DNA of 64,000 bases from NCBI GenBank assembly GCA_003165335.1, contig PLTD01000206.1, positions 39,603 to 103,602 of the forward strand, in the 5' to 3' direction. The notes under the pieces were generated by a model. The model saw only the letters and a program-made list of their open reading frames with translations. It made no database searches and had not been told where the DNA came from. This DNA comes from Rhodospirillales bacterium. Lineage in GTDB: Bacteria; Pseudomonadota; Alphaproteobacteria; BOG-932; Roseiterribacteraceae. Below are positions 9,422 to 18,794 of the stretch, piece by piece. How positions within the stretch are numbered: position 1 is the first letter of the stretch; the number at the start of each line of letters is the position of its first letter. The position numbers were made by a program, and so were the translations under genes.

Positions 9422-9840
9422 TCAGAAGACCAGAATCGCCGCCCGCACGGTGATGGCCAGCAACACAAGGGAACTCAGCGTAAAGACTGCAAAGCGGATC
9501 ATGACCTGGTTGATCAAGGCCTGAATCAAGCTGTGTACGACGCGAAATCCGACATATGCCTTGGCGAGGTCCGCGTTCAGGCCACTGCCCCCGCCCGCCA
9601 ATGCAAGCACCAGGGCCACAGCGTAGAATAGGGTCGGGGTTCCATCAGATGGTTGTAGTTGTCGGCCTTCCAGCGGACTTGCGCCGGAATCTGCGCCATA
9701 AATTCCGATGGCATGCGATGGGGATCATAGACGATCCTAGCCTTCGCGATCGCCGGTATGCGCGTCGCATACATCCAGCCCCACATGACGAAGGACCAAA
9801 GGACAAGTGCGATCACCGGCGCCAATATCGGGCTGGGCAC
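9422..9840 (-). pseudogene. MAPEG-family membrane protein, single frameshift
   Basis: MAPEG proteins are small four-helix membrane proteins related to microsomal glutathione transferases. Reading from a GTG at 9838-9840, with GGAG about 9 nt upstream, gives PSPILAPVIALVLWSFV and a typical MAPEG core, WKADNYNHLME. The frame then goes wrong at about 9636-9640, where the family expects a short EQPTLFYA-like segment. In the next frame the protein resumes as PTLFYAVALVLALAGGG and runs to a TGA at 9422-9424, giving about 139 codons in total, the family's usual length. One missing base next to a run of four C (complement of 9636-9639) explains it. It is either a recent pseudogene or a sequencing error. 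It lies 26 nt downstream of the Rieske oxygenase gene and converges on trpC. Confidence 0.85.
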
Positions 9841-9866
9841 TTCTCGATCTCCAGGTAAGGTTAAGT

Positions 9867-11039
9867 TCAGCAGTAGCTCAAACCAGAATAGCCGATACGA
9901 TCTGACAGTTGCTGATGGAAAAGCTGTACGCCCTTCTCGTTCCGGCCGATCAGCGCGTAGCCGTGTTCGCCCTGGGAAAGGCCGCGGCCGCATCCTTCCC
10001 ATACCGGAGCATCCTGGCCGACGGCCTTAGCTGCGCGGGCCGCCATTTCAGACGGAGTCGGCATGCCATCAGGCGCTTCCTTGAGCGGGCTTAACCAGCC
10101 GTAGCGCAGAAATGCCTCCGAGACAGTCGCTCCGGGTGTCAGGTCGGCGTAGATCACCCCATAGAGTTCGTGAGCCAGCAGCAGTCCGGGCGCGATCAGC
10201 CAAACGCAGCCGATATTTTCCATCGGCTTCCACTCTGCCTCGGGCGTCGCCCGCAATCGCGCCACGTCGCCCTTTCCGAACATCGGCATGCCGTAACGGA
10301 CGTGGGGCCCGAAGGTGTCGTAGAACGCGAGATCGATCGCTGATGCCTGGGGGTTCAGCGCGAAGGTGCCGGGATGGACATGCGGCACATGCAAGCCCTC
10401 CAGCAATCCCTCGGCCACCGATTTCCAGTTTGCCTTAAGCGGAGCTTCGGTCAGCGAGGAATAATATGCCATGTTTGCGCAACCGAGCGTTGCAAGCTCG
10501 GCGTCCAATTCGGAGCCCAGATGGGCCGCAACGTCGATCGGGTGGCTGGGCGTAAGCACCACCCAGATGAAGCCGTGCCGCTCCTGGCTGGGAAGTTCGA
10601 CAAGCCCGAGCTTTGTCAGGTCCAGCCCATCATAGCGGTCGCGCAGAGGCATGCTGATCAGGCGGCCTTTTGAATCATAGTTCCAGGCGTGATACGGGCA
10701 GGAAAAACGCTTAGCGCTGCCGCACCCCTTCGCCGGCTCAGCCCCGCGGTGGCGACAGTAATTCAAGAAAGCATGCGCGACGCCATCCTCATCGCGGGTC
10801 AGCAACAGTGAACGGCCGACGGCGTTGCGGACTAGGTAATCGTGCGGGTTGGCGATCTCGGTAGCGGCGATAAGAGCCAGAGGCGAAGTTTCAAACAGCG
10901 CCTTCTCTTTGGCGGCGAGGCCAGGATCGCTGTAATATTCAAGCGGAACCCGCATATGCGCATTGGCCAGTTCCGGCGTCTGTGTCTCAACAAGCGTCAG
11001 AGCCCGTCTCATCAAACCTATGGCTACATCGTGCTGCAC
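9867..11039 (-). CDS. Rieske non-heme iron oxygenase, catalytic (alpha) subunit
   Basis: An aromatic-ring-hydroxylating or demethylating oxygenase subunit that activates O2 at a mononuclear iron fed by a Rieske cluster. The Rieske ligands are CRHRG (about residue 93) and CPYHAW 17-20 residues later. The catalytic domain has NWKSVAEGLLEGLHVPHVHP, with the bridging acid and two His ligands. I chose the GTG at 11037-11039 because GGAGG lies 7 nt upstream; this gives about 390 aa. A longer reading frame to 11147 lacks such a site. The substrate cannot be named from sequence. No ferredoxin or reductase gene is nearby, so electrons must come from elsewhere. It lies downstream of DUF2189 and just upstream of the MAPEG gene. 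Confidence 0.88.
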   Translation of the reverse strand: MQHDVAIGLMRRALTLVETQTPELANAHMRVPLEYYSDPGLAAKEKALFETSPLALIAATEIANPHDYLVRNAVGRSLLLTRDEDGVAHAFLNYCRHRGAEPAKGCGSAKRFSCPYHAWNYDSKGRLISMPLRDRYDGLDLTKLGLVELPSQERHGFIWVVLTPSHPIDVAAHLGSELDAELATLGCANMAYYSSLTEAPLKANWKSVAEGLLEGLHVPHVHPGTFALNPQASAIDLAFYDTFGPHVRYGMPMFGKGDVARLRATPEAEWKPMENIGCVWLIAPGLLLAHELYGVIYADLTPGATVSEAFLRYGWLSPLKEAPDGMPTPSEMAARAAKAVGQDAPVWEGCGRGLSQGEHGYALIGRNEKGVQLFHQQLSDRIGYSGLSYC

Positions 11040-11150
11040 GAAATCCCCTCCCCGCGCCGTTTTAGATGGCGTCCGGAGTGATGATGCCACTGCCTGCGCA
11101 GCAAGGGAACCGTCATGCGGCCTTTCCTTGCTGCGCAGATTATACACCGA

Positions 11151-12020
11151 TCAGTGGGGCGACAGTTTTCGATACAGATGCCAAGTCGCGTGCCCCAACA
11201 CGGGCATCACGAAGGCCAAGCCGACAAAGAGCGGGATCGAACCCAGCACCAGCCCGGCGACAACGATCATCCCCCAAACCGCCAGCGGTCCGGGATTGGC
11301 GAGCACCGCGCGAACCGACGTTCCGACCGCAACATCGAGCCCGACATCGTCGCGGTCGATCAACAGCGGGAACGAAACGATCGTCAGTGTGAAGACCGAC
11401 ACCGCAAAGACGAAACCGACACCCACACCGACCCCGATCAGCGTCCAGCCAGCGCTGGTGGTCAGCACGTCCTGCGCAAAGCTAAGGATCGAATCCGGAT
11501 GGTAGTGCGGGCCAAAAGCCATGCCGAAAATAGCCTGAGCTGCGAACACCCACAGCAGAAAGATCGCCATAAGCATCAGGCCAAGCATCGCAATCGCGCC
11601 GGCGGAGGGTGAGCGTAGGATCTGAAAGGCTGTTGCCCAACTGACCGTGACGCCCTGTTCGCGCCGCCGGCTCATCTCATAAAGCCCGATCCCGAGGAAG
11701 GGCCCGATCAGCGCAAAGCCGGAGGCCAGCGGAAACAACATCTGAAACAATCCATGTCCGATCACCAGCCGGGCCAGGAACAAGCCGATAACGGGATAGA
11801 TGACGCACAAGAAAATCACGTCGGTTCGATAAGCCGCGAAATCCAGAAAACCCGCCATCAGTGCGTCACGGAGGTCGCCCAGCGCAATCTTACGCACGGT
11901 AGGCGCCGGCGCGCGCATGGCAGCTTCGGGGCGATGAATAGCCTGCACTGCAGATTTCACACCTAAGGCGGCAATATTAAGCTGATCCGATCCCCATTCG
12001 ACCGGGTTTCTTATCGTCAT
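11151..12020 (-). CDS. DUF2189-family integral membrane protein
   Basis: A multi-pass inner-membrane protein of unknown function, assigned to the DUF2189 type by its overall pattern. After about 60 soluble residues ending VRKIALGDLRDALMAGFLDF, six or so hydrophobic helices follow, including VIFLCVIYPVIGLFLARLV, the glycine-rich LASGFALIGPFLGIGLYE and IGVGVGVGFVFAVSVF. The mid-loop SRRREQGVTVSW is typical of the family. The ATG at 12018-12020 follows GGGAGGAAGAC, a strong ribosome site; a start 14 codons upstream is less likely. The gene is followed after about 110 nt by the Rieske oxygenase. No catalytic residues can be pointed out, and its link to the oxygenase is positional only. Confidence 0.75.
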   Translation of the reverse strand: MTIRNPVEWGSDQLNIAALGVKSAVQAIHRPEAAMRAPAPTVRKIALGDLRDALMAGFLDFAAYRTDVIFLCVIYPVIGLFLARLVIGHGLFQMLFPLASGFALIGPFLGIGLYEMSRRREQGVTVSWATAFQILRSPSAGAIAMLGLMLMAIFLLWVFAAQAIFGMAFGPHYHPDSILSFAQDVLTTSAGWTLIGVGVGVGFVFAVSVFTLTIVSFPLLIDRDDVGLDVAVGTSVRAVLANPGPLAVWGMIVVAGLVLGSIPLFVGLAFVMPVLGHATWHLYRKLSPH

Positions 12021-12211
12021 GTCTTCCTCCCGAATGTCAGTTTCGAGGGAAGCGCGGATCACCCCGCGATAGGACGCCCAAAACTACCGGTAACGAGAGA
12101 ACCGCGACCTGCCTCATTATATTGTCGTTGAACCGCGCGTAGCTCGATTCATGGCGTCATATAGATATGTGGCTCGAACTCAGCGATTTGGAATAGCCAA
12201 AGCCGGCGCTT

Positions 12212-13705
12212 TCACGTCCCGCAGAATGTCTTGTGAACGACTTCTTCCGACTTTGGCGGTTGTCCGTAGACAGCGGCCCCCGGCTGGTCGTCATACGGCC
12301 TGGCCAATACGGCCATCATCTCGTCAAACACCGAAAAATCGCCTGTCTGCGCGGCAGTGATGGCCGCTTGAACGCGGTGATTGCGCGGGATGAAAGCCGG
12401 ATTGACCGCGCGCATCGCGGCGCGCCTGTGTTCCGGTGCCACCTTTTCCTCAAGTAACCGTTGCCCCCATTTCCCTGCCCAGACATCGAATGCGGTGGGA
12501 TCGCCAAATAACATGCGCACGGCGGCGTCACCGTCGGACAGGCCACGGAACGTAAGCGTGAAATCGGCCTTGTTTTCCGCCATCCGGTCGAGCAGGTCCT
12601 GCGCCAGTTCGGCGTCGCCCTCCCGCATCTCGAACAGGCCAAGCTTTGCAGAAAGGCCGGCGCTGTAGGCTTTGCCGAACTGTGCCGGGAATCGGTCTAT
12701 CGCGGCCTGAGCAACGGCGATGCCCGTGTCCCGCTCCACCGCCAGTAACGGCAACAGCGCACCGGCCAGACGCGACAGGTTCCAATGGGCTATATGCGGC
12801 TGGTTGGCGTAGGCATAGCGGCCATGAGTGTCGATCGAGCTGTAGACCGTCGCAGGATGGAAGAAATCCATGAAGGCGCAGGGACCGTAATCGATCGTCT
12901 CGCCCGCAATCGACATATTGTCGGTGTTCATGACCCCGTGAATAAATCCGATCAGCATCCAACGCGCGACCAGCGACGCCACCCTGTCGATCACCGCATT
13001 CAATAAGGCCGCGTAAGGTTGTTCCGCCGTTGCAGCCTCGGGATAATGCCGCGCGATTACGTAATCCGCGAGCGTCCGAACACCGTCGACGTCACCCCGG
13101 TTGGCAAAGAATTCGAATGTGCCGATGCGCACATGGCTGCCTGCTACCCTCGTCAGCACCGCGCCCTGTTCAGGCAGATCGCGCCAGACGTGCTCCCCGG
13201 TCGTTACTGCGGCCAGGGCACGCGTCGTCGGTACGCCCAAGGCGGCCATCGCCTCGCTGACGATATATTCACGCAAAACCGGACCAAGCACCGCTCGGCC
13301 GTCGCCGCCGCGCGAGAAGGGCGTGCGCCCTGCCCCTTTGAGTTGAATGTCGCGGCGGACACCATCGCGATCGATGACTTCACCCAGAAGAATGGCGCGC
13401 CCGTCGCCCAATTGAGGCACCCAATTGCCGAACTGATGTCCGGCATAGGCCATCGCCAGAGGATCGGCTCCGTCGGGTACCAGGTTGCCCGCCAGCATCG
13501 CCACGCCCTGTTTTGTCTCAAGGCGGGCTGCATCGATTCCCAGATGCAGCGCAAGCGCGGCGTTCAGGCGGATCAATGCCGGCGCGGCGACTGGCGTGGG
13601 AGCCAGCTTGGCGAAGAACCTGTCGGGCAGGCGCACATAGCTGTTGTCGAAGGGGAACGGCGCAGTGGCCGTGCGCTCCAGACCATTGGGAGAAAAATCA
13701 TCCAT
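12212..13705 (-). CDS. selO: Protein adenylyltransferase SelO (YdiU/UPF0061)
   Basis: SelO is a pseudokinase that transfers AMP from ATP to protein hydroxyls and contributes to oxidative-stress responses in studied bacteria. The family's landmarks are all present: [19 protein letters not shown] near residue 85, [21 protein letters not shown] near 120, [11 protein letters not shown], and [23 protein letters not shown] around 235, which holds the metal-binding Asn/Asp pair. The C terminus is FCGT: the penultimate-region Cys occupies the place of selenocysteine in animal SelO. I start at the ATG at 13703-13705 (about 497 aa); a TTG seven codons upstream is possible. Neighbouring genes are redox enzymes, which fits a stress role loosely. 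Confidence 0.93.
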   Translation of the reverse strand: MDDFSPNGLERTATAPFPFDNSYVRLPDRFFAKLAPTPVAAPALIRLNAALALHLGIDAARLETKQGVAMLAGNLVPDGADPLAMAYAGHQFGNWVPQLGDGRAILLGEVIDRDGVRRDIQLKGAGRTPFSRGGDGRAVLGPVLREYIVSEAMAALGVPTTRALAAVTTGEHVWRDLPEQGAVLTRVAGSHVRIGTFEFFANRGDVDGVRTLADYVIARHYPEAATAEQPYAALLNAVIDRVASLVARWMLIGFIHGVMNTDNMSIAGETIDYGPCAFMDFFHPATVYSSIDTHGRYAYANQPHIAHWNLSRLAGALLPLLAVERDTGIAVAQAAIDRFPAQFGKAYSAGLSAKLGLFEMREGDAELAQDLLDRMAENKADFTLTFRGLSDGDAAVRMLFGDPTAFDVWAGKWGQRLLEEKVAPEHRRAAMRAVNPAFIPRNHRVQAAITAAQTGDFSVFDEMMAVLARPYDDQPGAAVYGQPPKSEEVVHKTFCGT

Positions 13706-13778
13706 CGGGATCGTGCTTTCAGGCAATAACCGGTTTGATGGAATGTTAAATGATAACGGTTCGCAGAGCCAGCAGCCC

Positions 13779-15833
13779 CTAAAGCCGGTTGGCGACCTCA
13801 GCGCCTTCGTAGGTCGCCTTGACGATAAGGCCGAGGCCGGTGCTGTCGCCGACGGCGTGGCAGCTCAGACCGGCAGCCGACAGCGTATCGTACAGCGTTG
13901 TGTCGGCGACAGGATCGCCTGCCACTATCACCGTATCGGCCAGGATTATGCTGATCTTGCCGGCCAGAATCTGTATCTCGATACCGCCGGGTGTGATCCG
14001 CAGCACCGTGGCACATGTGTTGATCGCGACCTTCAACCGCTCCAACCTGCGCTCATGCTCCAGACGGCGCTTGGGGCCAATCTCGGGAGCGACCTGTTCA
14101 TGTTCGCTCAGGATGCAGACATCGCGGCCCCGCTTGGCAAGAAACTCGGCCAGCTCAATTGCCGCCAGGTCTCCGCCCACGATCGCGACGCGGCGGCCAA
14201 CGGGCAGCCACCAATCCGCCGCAGTGCGAACCCGCGCCGGCGTCGTGTGTCGATCGATAAAGGAACCGAGATGCTTTACGCCGAATTTGACCCAGTCGGG
14301 AATTGCGGCGGCATCCTCAAGACTTTCGCCATTGACCAATTTGCGTAGCAAAGCGCCGGTCAGCACATGGGGTAGGTCGATTCCAGCGATGTCGGCGACA
14401 TCCAACCGCGCGCCTGTCGCGACAATCACCTCGTCAGGGTCCAGATCCCGGACTGATTCCAGGTCGGCGGCAACGCCAAGCCGAACATCGACTCGCAGAC
14501 TCTCCATCTGGTTGATCAGAAAATCCAGAAACCGCCCATTGTCGGCGTGGACTGTGGCCGCGAGCGTCAAGGAGCCGCCCAGGCGGCGGCGTTTCTCCAC
14601 CAGGACAACTTTATGCCCGCGCAGCGTTGCGACCCGCGCCGCCTCCATCCCGCCCGGACCGCCGCCGATGATGACGATTCGTTTCAACTTGGCCACCGGC
14701 GCATAGGTGAGGCTTTGTTCGCGTCCGCTGGCGGCGTTAATTGCGCAGGCCATTTTCGAATCGACGGGCCAGAGGAACATCGAATCGATGCAATTCTCGC
14801 AGGAGATGCAGCGGCGAATTTCCTTCTGCCGGCCGGAGGCGACCTTGTTGGCGAATTCGGGGTCGGCCAGCAGAGGGCGGGCCATTACGATCAGATCCGC
14901 TTTGTCCTGCAGCAGAATCTGCTCAGCATAGGCCGGGTCGTGAATGCGCCCGACGACCATCACAGGCACTTCGACCGCACGCTTGATCGCCTCAGCCTGA
15001 GGCACGTTGTAACCGTCCGGGTACTCTGAGCCGCAGACAATCTGGGACACGGTGCGGTCGCTGACGCCTCCCGAAACATGAAAGGCGTCGACACCGGCCT
15101 CGACCAGTAGCGGAGCGATCCGGGCCGTGTCGTACGAGGCGCGACCGCCAGGCAAGCGCTCGAAACCGGATATGCGAAGGGTGATCGGGAAATCCTGCCC
15201 CGCAACTGCCTTGATTCGCTTCAGTACGCGGGTCAGCAGGCGCGTACGATTCTCAACCGTATCGGCACCGTATTCGTCCTGGCGGATATTCCTGACGGGC
15301 GACAGGAAGGTGCCGAGCAGCATATAGCCGTGGGCGGCGTGCAGCTCCATGCCATCATAGCCAGCTTCCCGCGCGCGCCGGGCAGCCTGGCCATATTGCT
15401 CGACGATCCCATCCAGTTCCGCGACCGCCAGTGCGCGGGACGGCACGCTTGTCGAAGCGCCGAGCACCACACTGGGGCCGACGGATTGCTCTCCGTGATA
15501 AAGCCAGATCAGCGATTCTGGGCCCGGATGGGTAATCTGCGGCTGAACTTTCACACCATGAGCGTGCAGGGCGTCAGTCAGCCGCCGGTGGCCGTCGATG
15601 AACGAATCATCGCCCAACGTCATCGATTGCGGCTGGTATTTCTGTTTCACATCGACGGTGCAGACCTCGACCGTGATCAGTCCCACCCCACCCTTGGCTC
15701 GCGCCTCAAGAAAAGCGATCAATCGGTCAGACGGCGTCTGGTCCTCGTTGCCGTAATTTGTAGTCATCGGCGACATGACCAAGCGGTTCTTGAGCCGCAT
15801 GGCCCCGATATTGATAGGCGACAGTAGTTTCAT
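13779..15833 (-). CDS. FMN/FAD/[4Fe-4S] old-yellow-enzyme-type oxidoreductase
   Basis: A large (about 684 aa) flavoprotein of the 2,4-dienoyl-CoA reductase/trimethylamine dehydrogenase class. An N-terminal TIM barrel binds FMN ([20 protein letters not shown], then [17 protein letters not shown] and the [10 protein letters not shown] end). A cluster segment CISCENCID follows, with a fourth Cys 14 residues later. Next comes an NAD(P)/FAD half with two nucleotide-binding loops, [17 protein letters not shown] and [18 protein letters not shown]. The Cys spacing C-x2-C-x2-C matches trimethylamine dehydrogenase better than dienoyl-CoA reductase (C-x2-C-x3-C). I take the ATG at 15831-15833; GTG at 15845 is an alternative. 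The substrate may be an enoyl-CoA, a steroid-type enone or an amine. It follows the P450 gene on the same strand, so shared use in a catabolic route is plausible. Confidence 0.87.
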   Translation of the reverse strand: MKLLSPINIGAMRLKNRLVMSPMTTNYGNEDQTPSDRLIAFLEARAKGGVGLITVEVCTVDVKQKYQPQSMTLGDDSFIDGHRRLTDALHAHGVKVQPQITHPGPESLIWLYHGEQSVGPSVVLGASTSVPSRALAVAELDGIVEQYGQAARRAREAGYDGMELHAAHGYMLLGTFLSPVRNIRQDEYGADTVENRTRLLTRVLKRIKAVAGQDFPITLRISGFERLPGGRASYDTARIAPLLVEAGVDAFHVSGGVSDRTVSQIVCGSEYPDGYNVPQAEAIKRAVEVPVMVVGRIHDPAYAEQILLQDKADLIVMARPLLADPEFANKVASGRQKEIRRCISCENCIDSMFLWPVDSKMACAINAASGREQSLTYAPVAKLKRIVIIGGGPGGMEAARVATLRGHKVVLVEKRRRLGGSLTLAATVHADNGRFLDFLINQMESLRVDVRLGVAADLESVRDLDPDEVIVATGARLDVADIAGIDLPHVLTGALLRKLVNGESLEDAAAIPDWVKFGVKHLGSFIDRHTTPARVRTAADWWLPVGRRVAIVGGDLAAIELAEFLAKRGRDVCILSEHEQVAPEIGPKRRLEHERRLERLKVAINTCATVLRITPGGIEIQILAGKISIILADTVIVAGDPVADTTLYDTLSAAGLSCHAVGDSTGLGLIVKATYEGAEVANRL

Positions 15834-15940
15834 CAGCTGTACCACTCCACTTTTCGCGAACCAACTCCGAACGGATAGACTGAAACGAGAATTTTTTATC
15901 CGAATCCGTGCAGACGGTCTAAGCCTCTAAATTTCCGCTG

Positions 15941-17155
15941 TCACCGTGGAGCGAGTTGCATGGAGAGGCGTTGGTGACGTCGAACCTGGAGGCTTTCGAC
16001 CCACTCGGGTGGCTGGTCGGGGTCGAGAACGACGACGCTGGTGCGTTCGAGCAGCGTCGTGAGTACGATCCGCGCCTCGAGACGAGCAAGAGGAGCACCG
16101 ACGCAGAAGTGGATGCCGCGCCCGAACGTCAGGTGGCGGCGCGGCCGATCGAGGACAATCTCATCGGGATTTTCGAACTCCGCGGGGTCCCGGTTGCCGG
16201 CGCCCCAGAACATCATGACCGTGGCGCCGGCCGGAATATCGACTCCCCCAAGCGTCGTGTCCTTGGGAACAGAACGCAACATGGAGCGAAATGGGGACTC
16301 CAAACGGAGCGCCTCTTCCACGAAGGCCGGGATGAGTTCAGGTTGTCGGCGGAGACGTCGTTGCAGATCCTGGTCGTCCGCCAGGAGGCGCACGGCGTTT
16401 CCGAGCAAACTCGTCGTGGACTCACCTCCAGCGGCCAGCAAGGTTTGCAGGATGACGATGCCGTCACGGGCGCTGAGCGCCCCGGTTTTCACGCCGCTGC
16501 CGATGGAACTAAGGATGTCTTCACTCGGCTCACTAACCGCGACCGCAAGTTGCTCGGCGATCCAGGCCCCAATGTCGTTGCTGCGCGTGACAAGCTCAAG
16601 CAACTGTTGGCGGGACAGCGTCGACCCGACCAATGATGTTGAATCAAATGCGGCGCGCAGGAGGCGGTCCAGGTCACTATTGCGAAAGCCGATCAGGCGG
16701 CTGATGATCGTGATCGGAATGAGGTTCCCGATCTCGGCCATGAAATCGACGGTCCGATTGTCCAGCGCCCGCTCTACGCATCGAGTGGCAAGCTCTACAA
16801 TCTCCGGCTCGAGGAGTGCCATGCGCCTTGCAACAAATTCGGGAAATACCGTTCGCTTGTGCACCGTGTGGACGGGCGGATCGGCTGTCGCGAGCGCCTG
16901 AATACTAGAGTCATCGAACGGCAGACGGGATGGGAGCCCTCTCTCGTCACGGTAAAGCAAACAGAGCATGTTCGACGAGAAATCCTCGACCCGACCAGCG
17001 GCCTCCGTAAGCAGAGCATACGAACTCACGACAAATACCTCGGTGCCGGGGACCCGCCACACCGGAGCATGACTTTGGAGTTGGCGGTAGAACGGGTACG
17101 GGTCCTGGATAACTTTGGGATCAAGGAGCAGCGTTCCGGGAAGTTCCTGATTCAT
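15941..17155 (-). CDS. Cytochrome P450 (bacterial class I type)
   Basis: A soluble 404-residue heme monooxygenase. The proximal Cys351 lies in FGRGIHFCVGAPLARLEA; the ExxR pair is Glu281/Arg284 in EEALR; and the I-helix oxygen-activation segment is AGGESTTS (residues 242-249), with Ser246 where P450cam has the catalytic Thr. The substrate is unknown; redox partners (ferredoxin, ferredoxin reductase) are not in the window. The AraC-family gene is divergent across a 210 nt intergenic region that carries a tandem repeat, so local control of the P450 is likely. The ene-reductase gene lies about 107 nt downstream on the same strand. Confidence 0.95.
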   Translation of the reverse strand: MNQELPGTLLLDPKVIQDPYPFYRQLQSHAPVWRVPGTEVFVVSSYALLTEAAGRVEDFSSNMLCLLYRDERGLPSRLPFDDSSIQALATADPPVHTVHKRTVFPEFVARRMALLEPEIVELATRCVERALDNRTVDFMAEIGNLIPITIISRLIGFRNSDLDRLLRAAFDSTSLVGSTLSRQQLLELVTRSNDIGAWIAEQLAVAVSEPSEDILSSIGSGVKTGALSARDGIVILQTLLAAGGESTTSLLGNAVRLLADDQDLQRRLRRQPELIPAFVEEALRLESPFRSMLRSVPKDTTLGGVDIPAGATVMMFWGAGNRDPAEFENPDEIVLDRPRRHLTFGRGIHFCVGAPLARLEARIVLTTLLERTSVVVLDPDQPPEWVESLQVRRHQRLSMQLAPR

Positions 17156-17303
17156 GGATGTCTCATCGATCGCACGGATAAAAGTGACTGGGCATTATCT
17201 ACGGTAGAACCAGGCATGGTTAAACAAACCCGGCCCGACAGAATTGGCTGTCCCTTGTCATCTTGGCCAAAATGCACCCAAAATACTCTTGCGGCCCGAG
17301 CGG

Positions 17304-17326
17304 CAACTTTAAAGACAACTCTTTAA
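17304..17326. promoter_or_regulatory. Tandem repeat, candidate AraC-type operator
   Basis: CAACTTTAA (17304-17312) and CAACTCTTTAA (17316-17326) are near-identical direct repeats starting 12 nt apart. They lie in the divergent region between the P450 and the AraC-family regulator, about 40 nt upstream of the regulator's ATG. AraC-type dimers commonly bind two direct half-sites roughly one helical turn apart, so this is a reasonable operator candidate, possibly autoregulatory. No experimental basis. Confidence 0.35.
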
Positions 17327-17365
17327 TCCCGAACGGGTGAGCGATCCGACAAAGGGAAGCGGGTA

Positions 17366-18238
17366 ATGCCGGTTTGGACAGAAACGATTGAAGGGGAGCT
17401 GACGGCTCCGGGAATGGCGATTCGGGTCAGTAGCGCAGACTGGGCTCGACCTGCGGAATTTCAACAGCGTCCTCTGGAGTACGTGCTCGCCCTCGCACTG
17501 TCCCCGCAGTTCACCTACACGCAAATTTGTCTGGCAACCGACACATGCGCAGGATCGTTTCTCAATGCTGGAAATCTGGCCTTCATACCGGCTGATGTCG
17601 ATATGCAGGTCAGAACCTCCGGAGGATGGATACGTGAAATGGAATGTCATTTCGATCGTGACAGTTTCGAGGAATTGACGGGGCTTGAGCACAATTGGAA
17701 TTCCGATGCACTGTCGGCATGCCTCGACATAAAGAACGCCCGGCTGACTCAAATGTTACTGCGGCTGGCGCAAGAAACACTGACACCGGGATTTGCGAGC
17801 AGCAAGGTGGCGGAATTGCTCGGATCCCTGGCGGCGATTGAGTTGGCGCGGCATTTTCGGAGCGTGGAAGCCAAAGCGAAGACGGCAAATCAAACTCTAT
17901 CGCCATGGCAGATACGCAGAGTCACGGATCATATCGAGACTCTGGCGAGCTACACGCCGGATATCGCCGCCATTGCCGATCTGTGCGGCATCGGTAGCCG
18001 TCACCTTCGCCGGCTTTTCAAAGAAACGACCGATCAAACGATCTACGAGTACGCTAGAGGCGTCTGGGCTGCCAAAGCGAAGTCGTTATTGTCGGATACG
18101 AATGTTCCATTGAAGGAAATATCGTCGCAATTGGGCTTTTCCGATCCCAACAGCTTTTCGATTGCCTTTCGCAGGGCGGCAGGCGAAGCCCCAAAGGCGT
18201 TCCGGCAGCAATTCCGTCGTCCCCCGACGCACCAGTGA
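17366..18238 (+). CDS. AraC-family transcriptional regulator
   Basis: A 290-residue DNA-binding regulator. The C-terminal 100 residues form the two-helix-turn-helix AraC domain: IAAIADLCGIGSRHLRRLFKE is the first HTH, and VPLKEISSQLGFSDPNSFSIAFRRAAGEAP is the second with its conserved GFSDxxSFxxxFRRxxG signature. The N-terminal two-thirds is a sensor region of unknown ligand with weak cupin-like character (AFIPADVDMQVRT). The start codon ATG is preceded by AAGGGAAGCGGG. It is divergently transcribed from the P450 gene and probably controls it, and perhaps the ene-reductase behind it. No other regulator is present in the accessory block. Confidence 0.9.
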   Translation: MPVWTETIEGELTAPGMAIRVSSADWARPAEFQQRPLEYVLALALSPQFTYTQICLATDTCAGSFLNAGNLAFIPADVDMQVRTSGGWIREMECHFDRDSFEELTGLEHNWNSDALSACLDIKNARLTQMLLRLAQETLTPGFASSKVAELLGSLAAIELARHFRSVEAKAKTANQTLSPWQIRRVTDHIETLASYTPDIAAIADLCGIGSRHLRRLFKETTDQTIYEYARGVWAAKAKSLLSDTNVPLKEISSQLGFSDPNSFSIAFRRAAGEAPKAFRQQFRRPPTHQ

Positions 18239-18794
18239 GCGTGTGACGCCTGTTTCCATCGCGCGTGGAGGAAACTGGTCCTGACTTTCAGCAGATCATG
18301 GGCGTGCCGATCGACAAGTGGGGCACCCAGTCGATGCAGACAGGCAAAAACATCGGCGAGCTGGTCGCCTGACCTGTTGGCTTACAACCAGGGTGGCTGG
18401 GCGTCCTGTTCGATGTGGATACGTTGCCGAGTGATCGCTCCTTCGAGCCCGGGACCGTCCAGTACGGCGTCTTCTCGCCCACCGATGCACTGAACTAATT
18501 CAATAACCTCACCGCCCATATTGCGCAGAATGACGCAAAAGGTCAGGGCCGACTCTCGCGTCTGGTAAAGCTTTTCAGACGGGGTGGCATCAACCGGCGG
18601 TGACACTTTCTGTCTCAAAAAACGGACTAGGAACGACATGTCGCTCAAGATGGACCTCAATGACCGCCCGGAAAATCGGCGGCCATCGAAAAATAAGATT
18701 CGCAGCGTAAAAATTCGAGATGAGGCACCTTTCAAAAAAATAAAGGACAAATAAAGGCGCTTACTTCCCTATTTCAGACGATTTGGGCCAAAAA
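18239..18794. other. Gene-poor interval with possible coding remnant
   Basis: No convincing gene. On plus, one frame reads protein-like text in three pieces separated only by stops near 18370, 18495 and 18587: pieces such as DFQQIMGVPIDKWGTQSMQ and FEPGTVQYGVFSPTDALN. This could be a decayed gene, but pieces of 30-47 codons are also expected by chance. A 38-codon open frame at 18639-18755, preceded by AGGAACGAC, is lysine- and arginine-rich (MSLKMDLNDRPENRR...); it could be a tiny protein but has no support beyond the ribosome site. The 122-codon minus-strand frame here has no recognisable features. Confidence 0.3.

Noticed and set aside
18382-18750. 122-codon minus-strand frame in the AraC-VOC gap
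   Set aside because: No signal peptide, domain or credible ribosome site.
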